Assembly: GCA_016648135.1 (NCBI GenBank) | Contig: JADDOH010011204.1 | Span: 1-64,000 of the forward strand | Origin: Agrypnia vestita | Lineage: Eukaryota > Arthropoda > Insecta > Trichoptera > Phryganeidae | DNA: 64,000 nucleotides | Direction of reading: 5' to 3' | In this document: in pieces, positions 11,401 to 22,310 of the stretch | Layout of the letters: every line of letters starts with the position of its first letter | Position numbering within the stretch: position 1 is the first letter of the stretch | Position numbers and translations under genes: made by a program | The notes under the pieces: model-generated | Told to the model about the DNA's origin: nothing | The model's database searches: none | What the model saw: the letters and a program-made list of their open reading frames with translations, nothing else

Positions 11401-11690
11401 ATGAATACCCACGGGTACTTGGATCATTTCAATTGAATTTTGTATTAAAATTTTAATTAAATATTGAATCATTGATGACAAAACTTTATTTAAAATAATT
11501 ATTTCGGGTCACGTGGACAGCTTTCTCAACTATTATGAAAATAACTAAACTGTTATTTTGGTAATTGTTAACCAATACTCAAATAGACGAGACACAGATT
11601 TACGACAGTCCGCCTTATTCGGTGATTACGACCCTTATGCTAAAAAACAGACGTGACGTATTTAATTGTGCCCGTGTAATAAACAATAAT

Positions 11691-11990
11691 TAATATCGTT
11701 GTCTGTCCGTCCGTTTGTCCGTCCGTCTCTCTGTCCATCCGTATGTCCATCTGTCTGTCTGTCTGTCCCCGTAACTTCGTGTAACGTCCATTATTTTGTT
11801 GAAATTCATGGCTAAAAAATCTAAATTAAACTGCCGGGATGGGACTTGAACCTCGGGCCAGCAAACCCGAACCTGCCTCTCAATACATGTCGCCTCTCTG
11901 TGGACCGCCAAAATGATGCTGTAAATATATTCTAGGGCTTAGCAAAGATGCGAACCAATGTTCCGTCATTTTTGATGGGTTGCAGCAAGT
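11691..11990 (+). mobile_element. Helitron-like element, family N1 copy C
   Basis: It starts A|TCGTTGTCTGTCCGTCC and ends CCGTCATTTTTGATGGG, TGCAGCAAGT, the last a mutated CTAGT. The minus strand carries GGCCCGAGGTTCAAGTCCC, a perfect Pol III B-box (GGTTCAAGTCC). It shares CGTAACTTCGTGTAACGTCC and GGCTTAGCAAAGATGCGAACC with copies D and E. Confidence 0.5.
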
Positions 11991-13590
11991 TACTTAATTA
12001 TTTTACATTTTAGACTATTGCAATTTTAAATGAGACCTTTGGAAAGTAGTTGTGAAATGTTCTAATTAAATATGTTGATTCAAACATGATTGATTTTAAA
12101 AACCCGAAACAGGAAGCAGAAATCGCTATTCTGTGTTGTTATATATATAAACGATGGTATAATATCACTTTTTAACACCCAACAGTTGTGCAGTAATGGT
12201 ATATTTTTAAATTAAAATAAATACATCAATATTTTGTTACACATACATGGATAGTAAAGTCGGACATCCACGATATCTGGGTGTTCTTAAAATTTCTCCG
12301 TTTATTTGATGTCGAAACAACATTTATATCATCACGCAAACCAGTCATTTGAATCTGGAGTCTTGTCAGAAATATAAGTTTTTAAAAATATTATTTGTAA
12401 TAAGTAAATAATAAAAGATAAAAAATAAAAGAGGAAAGCAAATAAAGTAAGAAGCAAGTATATACTAAAGCAGATGCTTAAATAAAGCATAATATTATAA
12501 TAAAAATATAAAGTAGAAGGCAATAAATAGCACAAGTTTAGTAAAGCATAAAATAATAAAAATTTTACATAACAGTTTGTCATCTCGCCCCATCAACAAT
12601 TGAAATACAATCCACTTGCAAATAAAATATGTTAAAATATTATAAAGTTGGTGGCAAAAACGTCAAATTGCTCGTATTTGTTTGCTAATCTAGGATATTT
12701 TTATTGTAACGCAAAACAGTCCCTGCAACCTGGAGTTTTTACCAAACTTTAAGTTCTTATTTAATATTATATAAAATAAGTAGGTACTAATATTACTATT
12801 GACATATTGACATTTGACAGATGTCTTGATACTTATATATTTTTGAGTGTTGTGGTAACAATCACCAATAATATTTTATTAACGATATTACAATAACTAA
12901 ATTAATATATTTAGTATTCAAATTCATGGCAAACTTTGTTTTTGCAACCATGTGATTTTATGTACTATATTTAACGAATCTGTTTCGGAAACTGTAATTT
13001 ATTTAACAGGTAATTGAGATTAATTAAACTGTCATTTATATACAAAAATTATCCAAAATAATAAAACTAAACTATTGGATTATTTTTTTATTCCTAAACT
13101 GCGCAATAAAATAAATGAACTCAATTGTTTATGTCATAAAAAAATAATCATAATTTTCTAAAATTAATAATAATAATAATGCATTCAATATAGAAAAACT
13201 ATTATTTTTAGGTTAATAGATTTTAAGAACATGGAGTCATCAAATAAAAAAGAAATTCTTTGGGGAAAAATTAAAAAATACAATAAATCGAGGTGACTGT
13301 AATAGATTCATCGCACCAATTAAAGATTGTTATTAACTTTACGATGTTGTAATTTCTACGGCTGCAAAGTACTCTGGTTCGAAATACCCTGTACTGGTTT
13401 TCAGAAGGCAAGTTAAGAAAAAATAATGTATTGAGTGTTTATGAGAAAGTTATGATTAAATTTTCTCGGAAAGGTCCCAGAGAGTAAGAGAAATCCTACC
13501 GCTTTTTAATTTCATGATATTAATCTGATTTTTGTGAAATTGAGTTAAAATGCGATGTCTTTTTAAGTCTGCTCTTTTAAAAATGCCTGT
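11991..13590. other. AT-rich stretch
   Basis: The open frame at 12332-12583 (minus) is low-complexity Leu/Tyr/Phe and looks accidental. Nothing else is supported. Confidence 0.45.
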
Positions 13591-14104
13591 ATACAGGTGT
13601 AACACAGATATTCCACAATACTTAAGAGGTAGATTTTCGGGATTTTGGGACTTTACTTGATTATGGGTCTAAAAAGTTCAAGCAATCACGACTTAATATC
13701 AATAGTTATGGAGTTATGCAATATCAAAGTTTATTTTTTTTCAATATTTCTGAATGATTTTTTGTAAAAAGTTGAACCATCATTACAGTAACTTATATCA
13801 ATTACGAAAAATTTATTCATTTCAATATAAGTAAAATAATTGGAATCGGAATGTTTTTATTATTTTAATTAACTTGCATTGAAACGAATGAATTTTTCAT
13901 AATCGATATAAGCTACAGTAATAAATGTTCAATGCTTTCTAAAAAATAAGTCAGAAATATTAAAAAAAAACGCAAACTTTGATATTGCTTAACTCCATAA
14001 CTATTGATATTAATTAGGTCATATTTGGTTGAATTTTTTTGACTCATAATTAAGGCAGGAATCCACCCGTAAAGTATTGTGGACTAGCTCTGTTACACCT
14101 GTAT
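13591..14104. mobile_element. Foldback MITE family A, complete (514 bp)
   Basis: The ends are ATACAGGTGTAACA and TGTTACACCTGTAT. The two halves are imperfect inverted copies over about 225 bp each: CCACAATACTT / AAGTATTGTGG, then AATATCAATAGTTATGGAGTTA / TAACTCCATAACTATTGATATT, then GAAAAATTTATTCATTTC / GAAACGAATGAATTTTTC. There is no coding capacity. A TA target duplication is plausible. Confidence 0.8.
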
Positions 14105-14585
14105 ATTGAGATTTCAAAAGGAAGAAAAAGTAATTTGACACACTTATTTTAATTTTCTGTTACGTCAAAAAAGTATTTTATTCTACAATCAATTTTTATG
14201 ATTTAAGACAAATATTAGTAAATAGAATCTACAGTACAATAATTAAAGTTGTAATTGTTTTTTATATATTTATTTCTATATTTATGTAAAACTGAAATAT
14301 AGTAGGCTAGTAAACTCCATTCGGTAGAAATTAAATTGAATTTCAAATGCAACAATTTTTCACATTACCTAATAACTCAAAAATATATATGAACTACAGG
14401 TAATATACAAATACACGTATGTAAAAAAATACATTCATGTAATTACTGTGAATAAATCATTCTAATTAATAATTTATGTTCGGCATTATATTAGGTATTA
14501 CCTATCCATTATAATGGAGCTTCAATTCAGTCATAGTAATGAAACGGAAAGAATTACACGCAGTCGAGGGTTAAACATTAGTCTA
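14105..14585. other. AT-rich stretch
   Basis: I see nothing supported here. Confidence 0.4.
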
Positions 14586-14589
14586 CAAG

Positions 14590-14950
14590 TGTTACAGTAA
14601 ATAAGAAATCACTGGGCATGTTTAGAAGTCAGTCGATCATACTGGAAACTTCTTATATAGAAGCGACATAGCCGCTGCGCGGAACAGTTGTTTTTGACAG
14701 CGAGGAAAAACAATAGAAAGAGCGAAACAGACAGCGACGGGCGGTTATTGACCAGCAATAAAGTACCTACCAACATGTGGGAAGTGTTTCAAAGTAATCA
14801 GAGCAATACAAACGACGTGAATCAGAACTTTTAGATACAAGTTGAAGATTATCGAGTGACTAGTGAGAATTATCATAAAGATCTCCGGTTAAATTAAAAA
14901 AATTCAAAGTGCGATTTGTTTCCGTTCGCCACAATTTTGTGACCATATAA
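14590..14950 (+). mobile_element. Solo-LTR-like promoter module 2
   Basis: A TATA-like TTATATAGAAG (about 14654) is followed about 28 bp on by GCGGAACAGTTGTTTTTGACA, close to GCGGAACAGTCATTGTTTGAC in module 4. Upstream is a TTC/GAA motif (CTGGAAACTTC). It ends at CGCCACAATTTTGTGACC. No internal retrotransposon coding sequence is present. Confidence 0.4.
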
Positions 14951-15027
14951 AGGTTAAAATCTATAATAATGTTTTATAATTATAATGTATCAATAACTCG
15001 AATGCTACAAAAAACATCAGGGCACAT

Positions 15028-15064
15028 TATGCACGACGTTATTCCCAAAAAATATCGTGCATAA
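15028..15064. repeat. Small inverted repeat
   Basis: TTATGCACGA and TCGTGCATAA are perfect 10-bp arms separated by 17 bp. Confidence 0.6.
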
Positions 15065-15440
15065 CTAAAAATTCTGTAAAATAATTTAAAATATAACATC
15101 AATGTATACTTAAGTAATATTATGTTTAAATATGAATATTTTTATTATATATTTATTTATTTAAAAGTTTGACATATTTTTAGAAAAGACTACTACTTAT
15201 CTTATTTTTCAATGACTTATCAATGACCAAGTAAATAATAACCAAATTTAATTGTAGTAAACTAAGTATTTATAAATTATTTTATTAATTTTTCAATTTT
15301 TATAATCTCACCCTGTACAACAGACGATTTATAAATATCTAAGCAAAATCAATCAGTGCCAAAAATATTAAATGCATCCAGCCAAATAACTGTAATATAA
15401 TTCAGCAAAAAAAAAAAACAATTTCAACATTTGAGAATTT
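15065..15440. other. AT-rich stretch
   Basis: I see nothing supported here. Confidence 0.4.
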
Positions 15441-15444
15441 GACG

Positions 15445-15880
15445 TTACCGTAAACATTTCTGCGCGAATGCACCTTTAACTTCGGCCATCGGCGCTGCAT
15501 TCGCTGACAGCAATGTAAAACATTTTCACCAAAAAACCTGCAACACCACCCATGTGAACAGTCATTTTTTGTTTAATTTGTTCCCTGCGCCCCCGTGCAC
15601 AGGGGCGGGATTCGCGTGCGGCGGGAATTTGATTAATCGAGGCGAGCGTGGATTTGAGCGGTCGGTATATTATTAATAACCAGAGCCGGCGGGACGTGAA
15701 TGAATTTATTTAGCCCAAAATAGGCGCGGTAATAGCGCGCCGTAAATCTCGCGCGCAGATTTAATTGTATTTATCCGATAGTCGCAAAAATATGCATTGA
15801 AAAATTTGCTCTGAAAGTTCAACGGGCGAACGCATTATGCCTGTTTAATATTTTCAATTGCATTCCAACCGGGAAATTTT
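15445..15880. promoter_or_regulatory. GC-rich block, candidate conserved enhancer-type element
   Basis: CpG-rich and G/C-rich stretches (GCGCCCCCGTGCACAGGGGCGG; GCGCGCCGTAAATCTCGCGCG) alternate with homeodomain-type words (TTTGATTAATCGAGG, GATTTAATTGTATTTATCC, GAATTTATTTAGCCC). No open frame runs through it. The mix suggests a conserved noncoding regulatory element; function is inferred only. Confidence 0.35.
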
Positions 15881-16301
15881 CCCACGTAAACTACACTACT
15901 ACTATCATTATTTTTAGTAAAATAGTATGCACAAATCCCACAGTACCGTTTTAAGCAGGGGAACTAGGGAAGACCGAGGTTAGTGACACACGTTGAAATA
16001 AGAAATTTAATTTAATTTAATTTAATATCTGGAATACTTAAAGCTTATGAAAAATGGAAATCTTATGTTATGCTTAAATTTAAAACAACCCAAATGCAGA
16101 ACCGCTATTATTTTATCTACTACAATAATCTACCTTTCACCATCAATATCCTTTCAAAACAAAATAAAAAAATGAAAACCTTCCTAAAATCCAACTTAAA
16201 TTCATAAATCAGTTAAACTTATAGCTTTCTTCAAAATACTTTAACATTTCATTATTTTTTAAGGATCAACTTAAGATACCTATTTGACAATTTGTGACAA
16301 T
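15881..16301. other. AT-rich stretch
   Basis: I see nothing supported here. Confidence 0.4.
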
Positions 16302-16627
16302 AATAACAATTCTTCGGCGGAGCCTGTAACCGCTAGAAGATGCGTCCCCAGGTGGCGGATAGGGGAAAGCTCGCCAGATATGGAGGGCAGGAGGGAAATA
16401 AAATACCTCTCGCAGACCAACAGGCAGTAGCGTCTGACCCATAATGAACGGCTACAAACAGCGTCTGTTCCCTATGTTAAGGGCGGCTGATTTAAAACTC
16501 ACCAACCCGTCTGGCAAGCGTGGTGTTTTAATGCCAAACACCTTCCAAAATGAAAAATAAGGAAGAGGCCTATATCCAGCAGTGGAAAGACGAAGGCTGA
16601 TGAAGAAGAAGAAGAAGAATAACAATT
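16302..16627 (+). mobile_element. Retroposon insertion with perfect 10-bp target duplication
   Basis: AATAACAATT occurs at 16302-16311 and again at 16618-16627, flanking a 306-bp insert that is much richer in GC. The insert ends GAGGCCTATATCCAGCAGTG, GAAAGACGAAGGCTGATG and (AAG)n, a 3' end widespread on insect LINEs. The 5' part (GTCCCCAGGTGGCGGATAGG) is of unknown origin. It is a 5'-truncated LINE or a SINE using that LINE's tail, inserted on the plus strand. Confidence 0.8.
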
Positions 16628-17089
16628 GAGTAATGATTTTATAGCAAATTTTTTTTTATTTTTCGCGTGTTAACGTAAGTATTACAGGTATAATTTAATT
16701 CGGTGGATCTGTGTTTCTGCATTGCTTCGGAAGGGTTAAGAATAATTTTATGTCGCTTTTTAAATTTTCCTGAATTCCATGGCAGTCAGATTTGTAAATG
16801 AGAATATATATTTTTATATGTCCCGCGGGTCCATGTCACCCTCTGTCGTGCGGAAGGAGCATAGGGAACTGACAGGAGAGAATTTGCTAGAGTATTTTTT
16901 TTTCTGACGTGTTCGCAGACATTCGGACATGAGGAGGACACTGAAGAATCTTCCGAGATTGTTCTTGATTAATTAATTATTTTATGACATTTTTGCATGA
17001 ATTTTTCTGGTCTAAGAGAGGTTGCATTTTTCCACAACATTTTTCTACGGTGCGGTGGTGTCTTCCGCATTAAAATATACCTATTCTTA
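16628..17089. other. AT-rich stretch
   Basis: I see nothing supported here. Confidence 0.4.
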
Positions 17090-17560
17090 TCACACATTTG
17101 AAATTAAGTCATACTTGTTTTTTAGGTCTACTTCTTTAGTTTTGGTGAAACGCGTTTCGCTTTATGAGAGCATTATCAATCTCACTATTTTACAATCAAC
17201 GACTTGTATTTATATGAAACTATTGAAAGGAACTATTTTGGCCGCGGCCTGTCGATTAATGCTTATATTTTTTTAATTATTGTAAAAAATGTTAAGTTTA
17301 TTACTTTTATATAAAAACAAAGGTTCAATCTAAGTTATTGCCTTATATATTGTCTAAGATATATATTCTGATGTAAATGAATAATAAAAACCCACATTTT
17401 CGTTAAAAAAACGCCAAAATATGCATTTGTAGTGAATGTCCAGCCTTAATATAAGGGATTTAAAAACTAGTGTTTTTGTTTTCATATGTGTGATTATGGA
17501 GTTCTACAAACTTTCCTTTCCTCCTCTCTTATGTAAAGCAAATCTTACAACGTCAAAATA
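17090..17560. repeat. Dispersed repeat R3, copy 1
   Basis: Three ordered blocks recur at 35250-35690. They are: an ACTTGTTTTTTAGGTCTAC-type start; TTTATGAGAGCATTATCAAT through GAAACTATTGAAAGGAAC; and GTTTTCATATGTGTGATTATGGAGTTCTACAAACTTTCC. GAAACGCGTTTCGC is a local palindrome. The class is unknown; it is probably a MITE-derived non-autonomous element. Confidence 0.5.
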
Positions 17561-17746
17561 CTTAGTCTTGTTATATAATATCTTTGATATCGATGACGTT
17601 AATTAAACATTTCCATTACCTACACTGCATTTCGGTCCACGTCAGTATTAATTGTATGCACCGAACTCTGCCTGATGCCGAAAATATACGACCAATACAA
17701 AGTTGCGCAAATTAATTGAAGAAACAGTGCTCGACAACGATCAATT

Positions 17747-17895
17747 TATATAAGTCACATCGCTCGGACCGACACAGTTTCAGGCTTCTGACCAAGAATT
17801 TAACAAGTTACTTCAGTTCAGAAACTCGTGTGAATTGGCAAATGTTTGGCGCACTTCAGTGATCCCAACATCTTTATAATGCTGAATGTAATATT
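17747..17895 (+). promoter_or_regulatory. Candidate RNA polymerase II core promoter
   Basis: TATATAAG (17747-17754) is followed 27-29 bp downstream by an initiator-like CACAGTTTC. About 100 bp later an ATG (17879) opens a 16-codon hydrophobic peptide, MLNVIFLSILILIKLN. This resembles the signal-peptide first exon of secreted insect proteins, but the reading runs into a MITE end and a stop. No downstream exon was found. Confidence 0.3.
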
Positions 17896-17921
17896 CTTAT
17901 CTATTTTAATTTTAATTAAGT

Positions 17922-18050
17922 TAAATTAAAGATGTCTCACAGAGACAAAGCTATCTGTATGGGAAAGCATGTATGGAATATTTATTGGCGTACACAGGAC
18001 TAACGATCTCTCTCGGCTGGATTGAGTGATCTCTTTACACATACTTTACA
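17922..18050 (+). mobile_element. Foldback MITE family B, left-end fragment
   Basis: TTAAAGATGTCTCACAGAGAC through TGGGAAAGCATGTATGGAA matches the left arm of the complete copy at 55342. The right arm is missing. Confidence 0.5.
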
Positions 18051-18689
18051 ATTATAGTATCTTTTTTTTTTATTTTAGTTGCTGTATATACCTTACATTA
18101 TTTTTACCATTGAATATTTATTTATATTTATGTTCTTTTATCTATCTCTTTATTCTTGTTTCTTAATAAATATTTTATATTATTATTTTTTATATAGGCA
18201 AGTACCTATCGTTTATGTACCTCTTTATTCTTTTTTTTATCAATCTCTCATATATTTTTTAGTAGCTTGTATTTATTTTTTGTAGTAATTGATTTTCTTA
18301 AACTGTATAATTGTGTTTAACCTAGAATAAGAAAACTATAATATTGAGAAATATAACTGTCCTTGAACATGTGTCACCTAGTGGGGCCTAGTTATCTTAT
18401 TTTCACTTCATATTAATCAAAATTTAAAAAAAGTTTAATTTTGATAATATCTTAATAATTAATCATCATCTTTATTCACTTGTCCTAGTAGGTTCGGGGT
18501 GTAAATATAGTAAATAAATACATAAATAAATAAACGAAATACAACGATCACTGAATTCACCCAAGAATAACAACATATCTTTGAAATTTTTGTTGTAGGT
18601 ATATATTATCTCAATTAATGATTATCGCTCTGTGAAAAAAGTCCAGTAATTTGGTTCAAAAATAATTATTTTTTTTATGCGCTGGTTCG
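18051..18689. other. T-rich, then AT-rich stretch
   Basis: The 68-codon frame at 18079-18285 is Tyr/Phe/Leu low complexity caused by T-richness and is not supported as a gene. Confidence 0.45.
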
Positions 18690-19100
18690 ATAAAATCCAT
18701 TTATGATAGAATAAGGAATGCATAAATAAGAAAATGATATACATAAAGCTGATCGTACCATATTGAATTGAATTAAAGAAGGGACACATTGGTTATTGGT
18801 TCATGCTGAGTGAAAGAACGAGGAGAGAATGGTACAGTATATGTAATGTTAACGTCACCAGAAACAGACGGCATGTCCAGGTTAACCAGATACTGGTAAA
18901 TGGTCCTACCCTCAGTTAACGAGCTTGCGTGCAACGATATATGGATGTGGAAGATACGAGAGCTAAGACAATGTATGGATGTGGATAATTTGAGAGCTAA
19001 GTCAATGTATGGATGTGTATGATGTGTTAGAACAAACAGGAGAGTATGGCCTCCCATCCATCCAACGAATTTGCGGGGAAATGGCATGATGGTAAGTGAG
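18690..19100 (+). pseudogene. LINE 3' end remnant
   Basis: KSIYDRIRN at about 18695 and AAGCTGATCGTA match KSIYERVKNEY and KADRK in the LINE at 24275-24340. Further on, RACVQRYMDVEDTRAK-type residues precede the LINE 3' end (CCATCCAACGAATTTGCGGGG..ATGGCATGATGG). A 31-bp unit (ATACGAGAGCTAAG/AATTTGAGAGCTAAG plus CAATGTATGGATGTGG) is duplicated in it. Stops and shifts throughout mark it as dead. Confidence 0.5.
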
Positions 19101-19574
19101 TAGAAGTTAATTAAATGAAGGCGTACCTGTAAAAATTGTATATATCCAAAAAAAAATTTTAAAAGAGAGACAAAAATAATTATTAAAATAAATAACCAGA
19201 AATTTAGTTTTTTATAATTTTCTAATATTAACTTGCCAATTATGGATATTAATTTTACGTTTTTAGCAATCCCAGTAACGTCGTTAAACTGTCGGCATCC
19301 GTAATATTTGTAACCACCAGATGAATATAGATGAATGTAGATACTTTTCTACGTAAGCCAATTGATTCACCAAATGTGTATTTTTTGTACCAAATTTTCT
19401 ACGTAAGCCAACAATTCAACAAATTTGAGATCAAATTTTGAAAAGATTGAGCTGATATCATGAAAAATAAAATACCGCACGTAGTGCATAGTGTATAAAG
19501 ATATTTTTAAATAATAACAGTACTTTCATAGCGATGTGTAAACATAGCGCTCGTACATGTTATATGTAAACGTT
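19101..19574. other. AT-rich stretch with a short direct repeat
   Basis: TTTTCTACGTAAGCCAA followed by ATTCA(C)CAAAT occurs at about 19345 and again at about 19397, a roughly 52-bp-spaced duplication. Nothing else is supported. Confidence 0.45.
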
Positions 19575-19690
19575 TATTTTTATTTTTTAACACTACAACA
19601 GGCCATGAAACCCAATTAATGTAGCGAAAAACATCAAAAAATACTCAAGCTTTAGAAAACCTAATACTTATATACATATTATGTAATGTA
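19575..19690 (-). mobile_element. SINE family S2, partial
   Basis: TTTTTTAACACTACAACAGGCC, AATGTAGCGAAAAACATC and ACTCAAGCTT match the tail and body of the S2 copy at 6893 on the same strand. The tRNA-like head is lost. Confidence 0.45.
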
Positions 19691-21019
19691 ACTTCACCTT
19701 AACGAAACTGGATCCCTTGGTATGAAGTATTGCATGTCGGGTGTTTATCTTTGTACTTTGTGTATTTTTTAAACTAGTTACTAGGCAGGCATTATTTTAT
19801 TTATTTAAAATTTAATGCTTTATACACGTGAATTTCTAAAATATTATCAAGGTCTCTGTTTTGACGTTTACGGGTTATGAATCAAATAGTCACTCGTTAA
19901 GTACATATTTTATTAATTTTTATTTTTCTTGCATTTTCTGCTTACTATTTTGCTTACTACTTATTATTTAGTATGATTTTTTCACAAGGAACTGATGGTA
20001 GACTAACTAAGATGTGTACACATTTCAAATTCCATCCAATAAATATTTCTTTAACGCAACATAGAACCCCGAATCATTTACTCTTAATAATCATGGTTCG
20101 ACCTGACAAATTTGAGAACAATTTTATTACTACATATTAAATAAATTAAGGTTATAAAAATAAATAAGTTCCGGTCATTATTGACGCATATTTCTGGTAA
20201 ATACAATATTACGTAAAATCAAATGTAAATTCAATTACAGAAAAACATGTCAAGATACAATAAAAGCGCCGAGACGTATCTATGAAATCAAACTTACTAT
20301 AAATTGAGCTAACTGCAGGCTGCGGAAAAATGAAATTACCATTTTATTTCGCTTAAATATTACAAATTATAGAAATTCTTAGTTAAAGGGTATATTTTAG
20401 TAAATAAGTGCAAAAATATTGTAAACTGGTTCTTACGGATATTAAAAGTTATTTTGTTTTAGGCTTACGTCAGGTAAAGATAAATTTTAATTTAAAATAT
20501 ACATAATATTCGTATCAATAAAGTAAAGGCTCGGTAAAATTATTTTCTACGAAACCAAGAATTAATTTAAATTAAATATATTAAGGTTCAGAATCTGTGC
20601 TGTTCGCAAATTCTGTAGCTACTTTATCTATCCTTGTCTTGTCACCAAAATGAATTTGCTAAATCGTCTTGACATAAAGTGATTTCTCACGGAGGATTCA
20701 AAGATTAATATTAGTATGAAGAAGTGATCGTGCTGTAAGACCTTCATTTTCCAATGAGAGAAAGGTGTCAAAGTCTAAGGGCTCCAATAATTAATCGGAA
20801 GTTATCATTATGATCATCGAATAAATAGTGTTATCAATATTTATTTTACGAGCATAAATAGCAATAGAATACAGTAATTCTTTATCGACTCGACCTTGCC
20901 AGATGTCGTTGTATTGCTGGTTGCCGTGCGTTTTTAATACGTAATATTATTTTTTATAGATTCAAAAGAAGATATTAATATATTTAAAAGAAACTATTAA
21001 TAAATATTATAAAAAATAG
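19691..21019. other. AT-rich stretch
   Basis: No supported features. 20590-20960 is slightly richer (ATAATTAATCGGAAGTTATC; CTTGCCAGATGTCGTTG), with no frame. Confidence 0.4.
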
Positions 21020-21041
21020 GTATATATATATATATATATAA
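21020..21041. repeat. (TA)n microsatellite
   Basis: About ten uninterrupted TA units. Confidence 0.9.
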
Positions 21042-22040
21042 CCCATTTTTTTTGCAATTTAAAAAATTATTATTATATATTATTTATTTAAAAATAAGAT
21101 AAATCAATTATAAAGATGTACAGAGATAATATGGGTGGAAGGCATATATTTTTTGATTGTTAGATATTTGTCTATCTAATTGTTTCATACAGATAGTTTA
21201 AAATATTTTTTTTTTTTTTTTTAAAAAAAAATATTGAAGAATTATTTTCTTTTATCGCAACAAACAATTAAATAAGTGTTTAATATTACCCGTATAATAC
21301 AATTTGTTAGTTTTATTGAAAATATTCTTCATCTAAAAGATTTTTTTGGAATTCATTGCATAATTTAAGGTTTATTGCTATTGAAAACGGAATAATAGAT
21401 GATAATTAACGAACAATAAGTGTAAATCTAAGAGTTTTCACTATTTAAAATAATTTCGGTAGGAAAATATTTTATTGTATACCTAATAGTTACCCGTATA
21501 GGAAGATATAAAGTATAGATAGGTTTCATAACCAAATATTTCTACGATAGATAGATTTTTCTGTACATGCATATTTTTTTAAAAATGTCTTGATTTATTT
21601 ATTAATATTTTTGTTATTGCTGTGTTAATAATATGTTAAGTTATACTTTAAATATTACTAATTATAGAAAATTGTAGACTTAAACACACACCCGATTTAG
21701 ATGAAAAACGATTTATAATGTTTAAACTGGGGGTCAATGTCATTGTGATATTGCAACAGTGTTCCATACAAAACTAATAATCAATATTGTATAAGGTTGG
21801 CGACCTTCTACAAAATTAATTTTATTAATTTACACAGAAAATCATATATATCTAATTTATTCATATAATTGTGACTATCTTCTGCTCATGCTCAAGGTCA
21901 TGAATCAGTAAGTATGTTTGAGATGTGATTTTGTAAATATTTTTTTCAGAATAATCACTATTAATAGCTCTTATACAGTAATTAATGTGTAATATCGAAT
22001 AATGTATACAGAACGATAATAAATCCTTCAACGATCACCT
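21042..22040. other. AT-rich stretch
   Basis: It contains poly(T) then poly(A) at about 21209-21233. No frame or repeat boundary is supported. Confidence 0.45.
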
Positions 22041-22044
22041 TGTT

Positions 22045-22310
22045 AGTACAATTCAGAAACTCAAGACGTTTTCCTCTGAACAGGAATCTAAATATACGCG
22101 CGTATCGCGTAGTGAAAGATTGGTTTTATGATGAAGCTTCGTAGGAATACATCGCTCTTGGCCGCGAGATTTGACTGAATAAAAAAATGACTTTCCAAAG
22201 CGCCTCAGATGTGACAAGAGCTAAGGAAAATTCGCTTCGTAAATGTCACAATTTCATGAAAATTATTTACAAGATCAGTGGCGTTAGATCTGCACGGACT
22301 CGCCAAAATA
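22045..22310. promoter_or_regulatory. GC-richer block, candidate conserved noncoding element
   Basis: Mixed-composition island with GGTTTTATGATGAAGC, TATACGCGCGTATCGCGTA and GACTGAATAAAAAAATGAC. No open frame. Regulatory function is only a suggestion. Confidence 0.25.

Noticed and set aside
12332..12583. 83-aa hydrophobic minus-strand frame
   Set aside because: Low-complexity Leu/Tyr/Phe peptide produced by an A-rich region.
18079..18285. 68-aa highly hydrophobic 'membrane protein'
   Set aside because: T-rich low-complexity DNA forces Phe/Leu/Tyr/Ile codons; no other gene signals.
20310..20335. Minus-strand micro-exon (CCTGCAGTTAGCTCAATTTATA between CAG and GTAAGT)
   Set aside because: 22 nt only, no partner exons; splice-like words of this quality occur often by chance.
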